Of a stretch of DNA of 64,000 nucleotides, positions 32,564-41,447 are shown in pieces. Each line of letters opens with the position of its first letter. Position 1 is the first letter of the stretch. The position numbers were made by a program, and so were the translations under genes. The notes below the pieces were generated by a model. The model was not told the DNA's origin and searched no databases. It saw nothing but the letters and a program-made list of their open reading frames with translations. Source of the DNA: Actinoplanes palleronii (GTDB lineage: Bacteria; Actinomycetota; Actinomycetes; Mycobacteriales; Micromonosporaceae); the NCBI RefSeq assembly GCF_016862315.1, contig NZ_BOMS01000058.1:1-64000 (forward strand), given 5' to 3'.

Positions 32564-34189
32564 TCAGGCCGCGACAGTGGCCTGAGCGACGACCGGGGTG
32601 ACCGATCCCGCCGACAGGTGCCGTAGGTATGCCGGCAGGGTCAGGAACTCCGGGCACGTCCTCTCGGTGAGCAGCACCGTGAGCAGCGTCCGGGCCTGGC
32701 CGAAGCGCCGGGCGGCGTCCTCGTCCAGGGCGCCGGTCTCGCTGAGCACGGTCAGCTCCTCCCGCAACATCCGGGTGACCAGGGTGGCCGTGACCGGCAC
32801 GCCGTAGTCGGTGGGGGTGCCCGTCGAGATCCACTGCCAGAGCTGGGTCCGGCAGATCTCGGCGGTGGCGGCGTCCTCCATCAGGCCGCCGAGCGCGACC
32901 GCGCCGCGCCCGTCCAGCCAGGAGGCGATGTAGCGGAGCGCGACGCTGACGTTGGTCCGCAGCGCCACCTCGCTGACCGTCACGCCGATCGACTTGATGT
33001 CGAGCAGCTCGGCCGCGCCGACCTTCACGTCGTCGCGCTTGCGCACGATCTGGTGCGGCTCGGCGCCGAGCCACTGGTCGAACACCTCACGGCACGTCTC
33101 GACCAGGCCCGGGTGCGCCACCCAGGAGCCGTCGAAGCCGTCGCCGACCTCACGACGCTTGTCCTGGCGCACCTGGTTGAGGGCCCGCTTCGCGGCGACC
33201 GGGTCCCGGCTGGGCACGACTGCGGCCATCCCGCCGATCGCGTGGGCGCCGCGCCGGTGGCACGTCTTGACCAGCAGCTCGGTGTAGGCCCGCATGAACG
33301 GCGCGGTCATGGTGACCTGGGACCGCTCGGGCAGGACCACGTCCGGCCGGTTCTTGATCATGCTGAACAGGTAGTCCCAGCGGCCGGCGTTGAGACCCGC
33401 CGAGTGCTCGCGCAGCTCGTACAGGATCTCGTCCATCTCGAACGCCGCGTTGATCGTCTCGATCAGGACGGTGGCCCGGATCGTGCCGCGCGGGATGCCG
33501 AGCAGGTCCTGGGCGAAGACGAAGACGTCGTTCCAGAGGCGGGCCTCCAGGTGCGACTCCAGCTTCGGCAGGTAGAAGTACGGCCCGCTGCCCCGGTCGA
33601 TCTGCTTGCGCCCGCAGTGGAACAGGTACAGGCCGAAGTCGAACAGCGACGCGGAGACCGCGCGGCCGCCGATCCGCAGGTGACACTCCGGCAGGTGCCA
33701 GCCGCGCGGCCGGACCATGACGGTCGGCAGGTGCGCACCGACCTGGTAGAGCCGGCCGTCCGGCGCGGTGTAGCTGAGCCGGGAGTCCAGCGCGTCCTTC
33801 AGGTTGACCTGGCCGAGGATGACGTTCTCCCAGGTGGGGGACGTCGAGTCCTCGAAGTCGGCCATCCAGACCTTGGCGCCGGAGTTGAGCGCGTTGATGG
33901 TCATCTTGCGCTCGGGCGGGCCGGTGATCTCGACGCGCCGGTCGCGCAGGTCGGCGGCCGGCGCCGCGACCTGCCAGGACGTGTCGTCCCGGATGTGCTG
34001 AGTCGAGGGCAGGAAGTCCAGGTCGGTGGTGCGGGTGGCCCGGCGGCGCCGGCGGCGCTCCAGCAGCTGCACCCGGCGGGCGCCGAACTCGCGGTCCAGC
34101 GCCACCACGAACGCGATCGCCTCGGGGGTCAGAATCTCGGAGTATCGGTCTGCGGTGGTTCCGGTGATGGTGATTTCTTCGGCACCCAT
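32564..34189 (-). CDS. aceB: Malate synthase A
   Basis: This 541-residue enzyme condenses glyoxylate with acetyl-CoA to give malate, the second step of the glyoxylate shunt. Family blocks are visible: RRVEITGPPERKMTINALNSGAKVWMADFEDSTSP (active-site Arg/Glu region near residues 95-130), PYFYLPKLESHLEARLWND, TIRATVLIETINAAFEMDEILYELREHSAGLNAGRWDYLFS (catalytic Glu and Asp) and the C-terminal acid in MEDAATAEICRTQLWQW. Length matches the A-type enzyme (about 530-550). It lies 29 bases after aceA in the same orientation. Confidence 0.95.
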   Translation of the reverse strand: MGAEEITITGTTADRYSEILTPEAIAFVVALDREFGARRVQLLERRRRRRATRTTDLDFLPSTQHIRDDTSWQVAAPAADLRDRRVEITGPPERKMTINALNSGAKVWMADFEDSTSPTWENVILGQVNLKDALDSRLSYTAPDGRLYQVGAHLPTVMVRPRGWHLPECHLRIGGRAVSASLFDFGLYLFHCGRKQIDRGSGPYFYLPKLESHLEARLWNDVFVFAQDLLGIPRGTIRATVLIETINAAFEMDEILYELREHSAGLNAGRWDYLFSMIKNRPDVVLPERSQVTMTAPFMRAYTELLVKTCHRRGAHAIGGMAAVVPSRDPVAAKRALNQVRQDKRREVGDGFDGSWVAHPGLVETCREVFDQWLGAEPHQIVRKRDDVKVGAAELLDIKSIGVTVSEVALRTNVSVALRYIASWLDGRGAVALGGLMEDAATAEICRTQLWQWISTGTPTDYGVPVTATLVTRMLREELTVLSETGALDEDAARRFGQARTLLTVLLTERTCPEFLTLPAYLRHLSAGSVTPVVAQATVAA

Positions 34190-34218
34190 GATCAGATCTC
34201 CCTGCCCTACTCGTTAAA

Positions 34219-35499
<1,281 letters not shown>

Positions 35500-35526
35500 T
35501 GGAAAATCCCTTTCGTGCCCTGTCGC

Positions 35527-35546
35527 GTTCTTCCTCGTGGAAGAAC
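35527..35546. promoter_or_regulatory. Inverted repeat upstream of aceA
   Basis: GTTCTTCC and GGAAGAAC are perfect arms around TCGT, 28 bases from the isocitrate lyase start. It may be an operator or a leader hairpin. It does not match the corynebacterial RamB consensus as I recall it. Confidence 0.5.
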
Positions 35547-35627
35547 TTCACTCTCAGGGATCGCACCAGCCCCTCAGAAGGGCTTTGTGAGAAGAAGAAA
35601 CGCAGAAATTCCGTTAAGGTGAAACAC

Positions 35628-37079
35628 GTGACCGCTTCACCTTCACCTGACTCCTCCGTCGACCTGGTGACCCTCGGCCAGCGTCTCCGGCACCTGCGAC
35701 GCACCCGGGGCATGACCCTCGACCAGCTCAGCGAGGCGGTGGGCCGCGCGCCGTCCCAGCTCTCGCTGATCGAGAACGGGAAACGGGAGCCGAAACTCTC
35801 CGTCCTGCAGGCGATCGCCGCGGCACTGGGCGTACCCATGCAGGATCTTCTGCGACCGGAGGCGCCGAGCCGGCGCGCGGGCCTGGAGATCGAGTTGACC
35901 CACCTGCAGAAGAACGCCGCTTATGCCGCGCTCGGCCTGCCGGTGGTGAAGGGCGGCCGGCGGCTGCCGCCGGACGCCCTGGAGTCGCTGATCGGCCTGC
36001 ACCGCGAGCTCAACCGGGTGCTCACCGAGCAGAGCGCCACCCCGGAGGTCGCCCGCCGCGCCAACGCGCAGCTGCGGGTGGAGATGCGGCAGCGCAACAA
36101 CTACTTCGCCGAGATCGAGGAAGCCGCCAACAAGATCCTTCTATCGGTACGGCACACCACCGGGCCGCTCTCCCAGCGCGGGATCCTGGACGTCGCCGCA
36201 CAGGTCGGGTTCTCCCTGCACTACGTGAACGACCTGCCCAGCTCGACCCGCTCGGTGACCGACCTGAAGAACCGCCGTATCTATCTGCCGCAGGTGGCGA
36301 GCGGGAAGGGCCACGACCCGCGGGGGGTGGTGCTGCAGACGCTCGGGCACTTCGTGCTGGGGCACAACGACCCGGCCGACTACGGCGACTTCCTGCGCCA
36401 GCGGGTCGAGGTCAACTACTTCGCGGCGGCGCTGCTGATGCCGGAGAGGTTCGCGGTCGACTTCCTCACCGAGGCGAAGGCCGACCGGGCCCTGGCGATC
36501 GACGACTTCCGCGACGCGTTCGGGGTGTCCTACGAGACCGCGGCCCACCGGTTCACCAACCTGGCCACTCAGCACTTCGGGATCCCGGTGCACTTCGCGC
36601 GGGTGCACGAGAGCGGGATCGTCTACAAGGCGTACGAGAACGACAACGTGCGCTTCCCGTCCGACGTGACCGGGGCGATCGAGGGCCAGCCGGTGTGCCG
36701 CAAGTGGGCGTCCCGGACGGTGTTCGAGGCCGAGGACCCGTATTCGTCGTTCTACCAGTTCACCGACACCACGGCCGGGACGTACTGGTGCACGGTGCAC
36801 GTGGAGTCGACCCGGTCCGGCGAGTTCTCGGTGACGGTGGGGACGCCGTACGAGCACGCGCGGTGGTTCCGGGGTGGGGACACGGCCTCGCGTACCGTCT
36901 CGAACTGCCCGGACCCGGACTGCTGCCGGCGCCCGCCGAGCGATCTGGTGGGCCGGTGGTCCGGCAACGCGTGGCCCAGCGCCCGGGTGCACTCGCACCT
37001 GCTGGCCGCGCTGCCCCCGGGCACGTTCCCGGGTGTCGACAACCGCGACGTCTACGACTTCCTCGAGCGCCGCTCCTGA
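35628..37079 (+). CDS. ramB: RamB-like (ScfR family) transcriptional regulator
   Basis: This 483-residue protein has an XRE helix-turn-helix (LGQRLRHLRRTRGMTLDQLSEAVGRAPSQLSLIENGKREP, about residues 12-52), a long linker, an IrrE/DUF955-like domain and a DUF2083-type C terminus with the Cys cluster CPDPDCC. In the IrrE-like domain the peptidase HExxH is replaced by Q-T-L-G-H, so protease activity is unlikely. Length and position beside aceA match RamB, the acetate/propionate-metabolism regulator of Corynebacterium and Mycobacterium. GTG 35628 is chosen because AAGGTGA precedes it; GTG 35619 is the alternative. Confidence 0.85.
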   Translation: MTASPSPDSSVDLVTLGQRLRHLRRTRGMTLDQLSEAVGRAPSQLSLIENGKREPKLSVLQAIAAALGVPMQDLLRPEAPSRRAGLEIELTHLQKNAAYAALGLPVVKGGRRLPPDALESLIGLHRELNRVLTEQSATPEVARRANAQLRVEMRQRNNYFAEIEEAANKILLSVRHTTGPLSQRGILDVAAQVGFSLHYVNDLPSSTRSVTDLKNRRIYLPQVASGKGHDPRGVVLQTLGHFVLGHNDPADYGDFLRQRVEVNYFAAALLMPERFAVDFLTEAKADRALAIDDFRDAFGVSYETAAHRFTNLATQHFGIPVHFARVHESGIVYKAYENDNVRFPSDVTGAIEGQPVCRKWASRTVFEAEDPYSSFYQFTDTTAGTYWCTVHVESTRSGEFSVTVGTPYEHARWFRGGDTASRTVSNCPDPDCCRRPPSDLVGRWSGNAWPSARVHSHLLAALPPGTFPGVDNRDVYDFLERRS

Positions 37080-37137
37080 CCGCCGGTGGCCCCGCCATAC
37101 CGCCGGTCGGCAGGCCCGCGGCGCGCGTCGGGGCCCC

Positions 37138-37190
37138 GGCTGGTCCCCAGGGGTGCCTCCCGGCTCTCGAGGCACCCCTGGGAGCCAGCC
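37138..37190. repeat. 53-bp intergenic palindrome, copy H
   Basis: GGCTGGTCCCCAGGGGTGCC and GGCACCCCTGGGAGCCAGCC form the arms, the inner ones extended by CTC/GAG. It lies 58 bases after the ramB-like stop. Confidence 0.88.
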
Positions 37191-37225
37191 GGCTTCCGGG
37201 AGGCGCGCTGCGGCCGTGCCGATCG

Positions 37226-37303
37226 GCGGTGTCGCGCTCGCCTCACGGGCGGGACTCGGCTCGTGGCCTACGGGCGAGCGCACGGTCATGCGTACCGAAA
37301 AAG
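37226..37303. repeat. 78-bp companion element, copy 2
   Basis: Same length and largely the same sequence as 4144-4221, again positioned downstream of a 53-bp palindrome (35 bases here, 91 bases at the first copy). Confidence 0.75.
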
Positions 37304-37378
37304 GACGGTCGGGAGTGGGGTCGGCCGGGACCTTGGGGGAGGTTGAGGGATCGGCGTGTGCGGATACCCTAAAGAATC

Positions 37379-37400
37379 CTTAACACTGTTTACTGTTAAG
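37379..37400. promoter_or_regulatory. Inverted repeat upstream of the LPMO gene
   Basis: CTTAACA and TGTTAAG are perfect seven-base arms around eight bases, within the AT-rich promoter zone 59 bases before the LPMO start. Likely an operator; it is not the DasR or CebR motif. Confidence 0.5.
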
Positions 37401-37458
37401 TCGAATTAATTTACGTTGGTGAACACGTCGTCCCTCACTCTCACCCGAGGAGTACCTG

Positions 37459-38223
37459 ATGAGACGCCGATTCACCCTGCCAGTCCTGACCGTCGGCGCG
37501 GTCGCCGGTTCGCTGTTCGTGGCCGCTACCCCGGCGTTCGCGCACGGCTACATCTCCTCCCCGCCCAGCCGTCAGGCCAACTGCGCCAGCGGCGCGGTCT
37601 CCGGCTGCGGCGACATCGTCTACGAGCCGCAGAGCGTCGAGGCGCCGAAGGGTTCGACACAGTGCAACGGCGGCGGCAGCCGTTTCACCGTGCTGAACGA
37701 CAACGGCAAGAGCTGGCCGGCCGCGACGGTCGGTCAGTCGGTCACCTTCAACTGGGTGCTCACCGCCCGGCACTCGACCTCGACCTGGGAATACTTCATC
37801 GGCAACACCCAGCTGGCGTCGTTCAACGACGGCGGCGCGCAGCCCGGGGCGACCAAGTCGCACACGGTCAGCATGAAGGGCTTCACCGGCCGGCAGACCG
37901 TGCTGGCCCGGTGGAACATCGCCGACACGGTGAACGCGTTCTACTCCTGTGTGGACGTGAACATCGGCGGCGGTGGGTCGACCCCGACACCCACCCCGAC
38001 GGTGAGCCCCACGGTGAGCCCCACCCCGACGCCGACCCCGACGGTGACGGCGAGCCCCACGCCGACGCCGACCTCGGGCACCACCACCTGGGCGGCGGGG
38101 GTCGCCTACAAGGTGGGCGACAAGGTCACCTACGCCGGTAGGTCGTACCAGTGCCGGCAGCCGCACACCGCGCTCAACGGCTGGGAGCCGCCGAACGTCC
38201 CGGCCCTGTGGACCGCGCTGTAA
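37459..38223 (+). CDS. Secreted AA10 lytic polysaccharide monooxygenase with CBM5/12 module
   Basis: This 254-residue copper enzyme oxidatively cleaves chitin or cellulose. The signal peptide (residues 1-28) ends AFA, so the mature N terminus is His29 of HGYISSPPSRQ, the copper-binding histidine brace; the second His is in LTARHSTSTWEYF. The axial Phe is in NAFYSCVDV. A Thr/Pro linker (about 175-208) leads to a C-terminal chitin-binding CBM5/12 module (WAAGVAYKVGDKVTYAGRSYQ), favouring chitin. A GAGGAG ribosome site precedes the ATG. A lipoprotein gene follows after 3 bases. Confidence 0.93.
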   Translation: MRRRFTLPVLTVGAVAGSLFVAATPAFAHGYISSPPSRQANCASGAVSGCGDIVYEPQSVEAPKGSTQCNGGGSRFTVLNDNGKSWPAATVGQSVTFNWVLTARHSTSTWEYFIGNTQLASFNDGGAQPGATKSHTVSMKGFTGRQTVLARWNIADTVNAFYSCVDVNIGGGGSTPTPTPTVSPTVSPTPTPTPTVTASPTPTPTSGTTTWAAGVAYKVGDKVTYAGRSYQCRQPHTALNGWEPPNVPALWTAL

Positions 38224-38226
38224 GCG

Positions 38227-38805
38227 ATGTCCGCGACGAAGAGGAAACCGAGCGGCCCGGTTCGCCGGGCCGCCTCGGCCGTGATCATTCTGTTGATGAC
38301 CGGATGCGGCAGCCCGGAGAGCCCCCCGGCGACGCCGATCAACGACGTCGACGTGATGTTCCTCCAGATGGGTCTGGCGCAGATCGCCGAGGGCGACAAG
38401 GTCCTCACTCTGGCGGAGCAGCGCGCCGCGAACCCCGCACTCCGCGCGATCGCCACCGAGCTGCGCGGCCAGTGGCACAGCGAGAGCGGCACCATGGAAC
38501 GCTGGCTGCTGGGCTGGTCGAAACCGGTCACCGTCGATCCGTCGGCCGAGGCTCATGCCGGTCACGGCGACCTGCACGCGCTGCGGGACGCGGACTTCGG
38601 TGAGCTGGCCGCGGCGCAGGGCGCCGGCTTCGACCGGACGGCGGTGAGCCTGCTGCTCGGCACCCTGCACAACGGCATGGAGACCCTGCTGATGGAGTCG
38701 TCGGGCGGCGCCTACCCACCGGCGAAGGACCTGGCCACCCGGATGACCGTCACCCGGCAGGCCCAGATCCAGCGGCTGCTGAAAATCGCTGCCGCCGGAG
38801 GCTGA
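38227..38805 (+). CDS. DUF305-like lipoprotein
   Basis: This 192-residue protein has a lipoprotein signal with lipobox LMTGC near residue 27. The mature part resembles two DUF305-type four-helix halves (VDVMFLQMGLAQIAEGDKVLTLAEQ...ALRAIATELRGQW, and FDRTAVSLLLGTLHNGMETLLMES), but the paired His of DUF305 proteins are mostly missing. The function is unknown. It sits 3 bases after the LPMO and is probably co-transcribed; a redox or metal role there is speculation. Confidence 0.75.
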   Translation: MSATKRKPSGPVRRAASAVIILLMTGCGSPESPPATPINDVDVMFLQMGLAQIAEGDKVLTLAEQRAANPALRAIATELRGQWHSESGTMERWLLGWSKPVTVDPSAEAHAGHGDLHALRDADFGELAAAQGAGFDRTAVSLLLGTLHNGMETLLMESSGGAYPPAKDLATRMTVTRQAQIQRLLKIAAAGG

Positions 38806-38826
38806 CCGGACGGTACGGTCCCCGGC

Positions 38827-39384
38827 ATGCCTGAGTTGATCGTGCCCACCGCCCGGCTGCGGGACAGCTGGCTGGAGTCCCGCGACGAGTTCGGAAGGGA
38901 CACCCACCAGGACGGCACCGGCGTGCGCCTCGGCCCCGACCCGGACACCCCGGCCGGGTTCGCCGCGTGGGTGGACGGCCTGCTCGCCCTGGCGGACCCG
39001 GAACGGCCGGTGCCGGAGGGATGGGTGCACTGCACGTTCCGCTGGATCGTCGAGGGGGACCGCTACCTCGGGGCGATCGCGCTGCGGCACGAGCTGACCG
39101 ACTTCCTGCTGGACGCGGGCGGGCACATCGGCTACAGCGTCCGTCCGTCGGCCCGCCGCCGGGGCCTGGCCTCGTGGGCGCTGGGCGAGATGCTCGTCGA
39201 GGCGCGGAACCGGGGCCTGGACCGCGTGCTGATCACCTGCAACGTGGCCAACGTGGCGTCGGCGCGGACCATCGAGGGCGGCGGCGGGGTCCTCGAGGAC
39301 ATCCGGGAGACCGAGATCGGCACGATCAAGCGTTACTGGGTACGGGTCAGCGCGTTCTCCGGCAGCGAGCCCAGCGCCTCCTGA
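38827..39384 (+). CDS. GNAT-family N-acetyltransferase
   Basis: This 185-residue protein resembles the RimJ/RimL-type subgroup (GHIGYSVRPSARRRGLASWALGEMLVEARNRGLDRVLITCNVANVASARTIEGGGG), with the acetyl-CoA loop RRRGLA near residue 115 and Asn-rich contact strand near 140. The substrate is unknown. Its last 52 bases overlap the LysR gene tail to tail. Confidence 0.85.
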   Translation: MPELIVPTARLRDSWLESRDEFGRDTHQDGTGVRLGPDPDTPAGFAAWVDGLLALADPERPVPEGWVHCTFRWIVEGDRYLGAIALRHELTDFLLDAGGHIGYSVRPSARRRGLASWALGEMLVEARNRGLDRVLITCNVANVASARTIEGGGGVLEDIRETEIGTIKRYWVRVSAFSGSEPSAS

Positions 39385-40262
39385 AGCGCGCGCACCAGGG
39401 CGACCGCGAGCGGGGCCGGACGCCGGCGGGGCAGCGCCACCCCGACGTACCGGCACGGGCCGGGCCCGGCCAGGGGCACCGCGACCAGGCCGGCCGGGTC
39501 GGTGGTCAGCGCGACCTCCGGGATCATGCTGACGCCCACCCCGGCCCGCACCAGCGACTGCGCGAACTGGTAGTCCGTGCCCCGGCAGGCGACCCGCACC
39601 TCGAAACCGCCGAGGGCCGCGTAGTGGTCGAGCAGGTCGCTCTGCCCGACGCAGCCCTGCACCCAGCGCTCGGCGGCCAGGTCGGCGAGGGCCAGCTCGG
39701 ACCGCCCGGCGAGCGGGTGACCGGCCGGCAGCACGATCCACATCGGGTCCTCGAGCACCGGGGTCCAGGACAGCCCGGACCGGTCCCCGTCGGCGATCGG
39801 CGGCGGGCCGTTGAAGTGGTACGCCAGCGCCAGATCGGCGGCACCCGATCGGAGCAGCGGCAGGCTGTCCTCCGGCTCGCTCTCGATCACGGTCAGCTCG
39901 ACGGCCGGGTGCGCCGCGGTGAACCGGGTCAGCGCGGCCGGCAACAACCGCTGCCCGCCGCTGGTGAACGTGGCCACGGTGAGCCGCTCGACGCGCACGC
40001 TGGCCAGCCGGTCGATCTCCCGCTGCGCGGTGAGCAGCTCGGCGGTGATCGCCTCGGCGGCGTCGATCAGGACCAGGCCGGCCTGGGTCAGCTCGACCCC
40101 GCGGGTGCTGCGCCGCACCACCGGGGTGCCGAGGGTGCGTTCCAGCGCGCTGATCTGCTGGGACACCGCGGACGGGGTGAGCCGCAGCTCGGCGGCGGCG
40201 CGGTTGAAGCTGCCCTGCCGGGCGACCTCGGCGAGGACCTGGAGCCGCCGGGAATCGATCAT
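39333..40262 (-). CDS. LysR-family transcriptional regulator
   Basis: This 309-residue protein has the LysR helix-turn-helix at residues 1-60 (RLQVLAEVARQGSFNRAAAELRLTPSAVSQQISALERTLG) and a substrate-binding-like effector domain to the end. It is divergent from the EamA transporter with an 87-base gap that contains a T-N11-A dyad (40279-40291), so it most likely controls that transporter. The effector is unknown. Confidence 0.9.
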   Translation of the reverse strand: MIDSRRLQVLAEVARQGSFNRAAAELRLTPSAVSQQISALERTLGTPVVRRSTRGVELTQAGLVLIDAAEAITAELLTAQREIDRLASVRVERLTVATFTSGGQRLLPAALTRFTAAHPAVELTVIESEPEDSLPLLRSGAADLALAYHFNGPPPIADGDRSGLSWTPVLEDPMWIVLPAGHPLAGRSELALADLAAERWVQGCVGQSDLLDHYAALGGFEVRVACRGTDYQFAQSLVRAGVGVSMIPEVALTTDPAGLVAVPLAGPGPCRYVGVALPRRRPAPLAVALVRALQEALGSLPENALTRTQ

Positions 40263-40278
40263 CAGCTTGATCCTCTAT

Positions 40279-40291
40279 TAAGAAACGCTTA
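40279..40291. promoter_or_regulatory. LysR-type T-N11-A site
   Basis: TAAG-AAACG-CTTA is a perfect interrupted dyad with the T-N11-A layout typical of LysR binding, 17 bases from the regulator's start. Confidence 0.5.
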
Positions 40292-40349
40292 CGACGGCAT
40301 CAGCAGGTCAGCACTACCGCTTACTACCGTACGCGGGAAGTCTGAAGGG

Positions 40350-41237
40350 GTGAATCGTCGTGCCTGGCTCCTCTTCGTTCTCGTCTCGGTGTTGTGGGGC
40401 ATCCCGTATTTCCTGATCAAGGTGGCCCTCGTCGACCTGTCGCCGATGGTCGTCGTCGCCGGGCGCTGTGCCATCGCCGCCGCGGTGCTGCTGCCGATCG
40501 CCGCGCTGCGCGGCTCCCTGGACGCGCTCCGGGGCCGGCTGCGGACGGTGCTGGCGCTCGCCGCGGTGCACGTGATCGGGCCGTTCCTGCTGATCGCGTA
40601 CGGCGAGACGCACATCAGCTCGTCGCTGACCGGCATCCTGATCGCGATCGAGCCGGTGGTCATCGCGCTGCTGATGTCGCGCTCCGAGCCGATCACCGGG
40701 CTGCGGACGGCAGGCCTGGTCACCGGGTTCGCCGGGGTGGTGGTGCTGGTCGGGCTGGACGTGTCCGGCGACCGCTGGGGGCTGCTCGGCGCGGCCATGG
40801 TGCTGCTCGCGGCGCTCAGTTACGCGTTCGCCACCAAGCTGGTCCAGCAGCATCTCGCGGACGTCCCGCCGGACGCGCTGACCGCCGGCACCACCACGAT
40901 CAGCACCCTGGTGCTGGTCCCGTTCGCGCTGTTCCGGCTGCCGGCCGTGCCCGGCGACGTCGGCGCGAACGCCTGGCTGGCGCTGGCCGGGCTCGGCCTG
41001 CTCTGCACGGCCCTGGCGATGCTGGCGTTCTACCAGCTGATCGCGCTGGCCGGCTCGAACCGGGCCGGTCTGGTCACCTACGCGAACCCGGTGGTCGCGG
41101 CGCTGCTCGGGGTGGCGCTGCTGCACGAGTCGATCGGCGCCGGCACGGTCGCCGGCTTCCTGTTGATCGTGGCCGGCTGCTGGCTGTCCACCCGGCCAGT
41201 CCGGACAAATGCTGACATTATGGTGAGTACGGGTTAG
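40350..41237 (+). CDS. EamA-family (DMT) transporter
   Basis: This 295-residue membrane protein has ten hydrophobic segments in two EamA repeats (about 1-140 and 150-285), beginning LLFVLVSVLWGIPYFLIKVAL and with the second repeat ending GFLLIVAGCWLS. The family exports amino acids, nucleosides or drugs. The GTG start follows GAAGGG closely. A strong terminator follows at 41258-41295. Confidence 0.87.
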   Translation: MNRRAWLLFVLVSVLWGIPYFLIKVALVDLSPMVVVAGRCAIAAAVLLPIAALRGSLDALRGRLRTVLALAAVHVIGPFLLIAYGETHISSSLTGILIAIEPVVIALLMSRSEPITGLRTAGLVTGFAGVVVLVGLDVSGDRWGLLGAAMVLLAALSYAFATKLVQQHLADVPPDALTAGTTTISTLVLVPFALFRLPAVPGDVGANAWLALAGLGLLCTALAMLAFYQLIALAGSNRAGLVTYANPVVAALLGVALLHESIGAGTVAGFLLIVAGCWLSTRPVRTNADIMVSTG

Positions 41238-41257
41238 TATTTCCGCCCTGATCCGAC

Positions 41258-41295
41258 GATGCCCGGTTCCCCGCACAGTGGGGGAGCCGGGCATC
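41258..41295. terminator. Strong terminator after the EamA gene
   Basis: The arms GATGCCCGGTTCCCC and GGGGGAGCCGGGCATC pair with one bulged base around the loop GCACAGT, 20 bases past the EamA stop. Confidence 0.75.
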
Positions 41296-41411
41296 GATGC
41301 CGTGCCAGGGGTCTTTCACAGGTTCCGCACAGCACGGGTCGACCGTCGTCACAGGATCATTGCGGAATCTTTGCGAAGTCTTCAAGATCACGGGGTGGGG
41401 AGAGGAGCGAC

Positions 41412-41447
41412 ATGTTGTTGATGTGCGGTGGCCGGCGTGTCCAGTGA
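41412..41447 (+). CDS. Possible 11-residue leader peptide overlapping the sulfotransferase start
   Basis: ATG 41412 follows GAGGAG by four bases, the best ribosome site in this region, and encodes MLLMCGGRRVQ before a TGA at 41445. The frame differs from the sulfotransferase, whose GTG start candidates (41428, 41437) lie inside it. It could couple translation, or the ribosome site may serve the sulfotransferase by another route. It contains one Cys. Speculative. Confidence 0.35.
   Translation: MLLMCGGRRVQ

Larger units (their letters stand above)
37080..37458. other. Intergenic region with repeats and the LPMO promoter
   Basis: This 379-base gap has one 53-bp palindrome (37138-37190), one 78-bp companion element (37226-37303), then an AT-rich promoter zone (37360-37415) with an inverted repeat. 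No gene is supported. Confidence 0.75.

Noticed and set aside
38967..40349. Plus-strand frame continuous with the EamA gene through the LysR region
   Set aside because: It is antisense to a well-supported LysR gene and Gly/Arg-rich; the EamA protein begins at GTG 40350 where membrane segments start.
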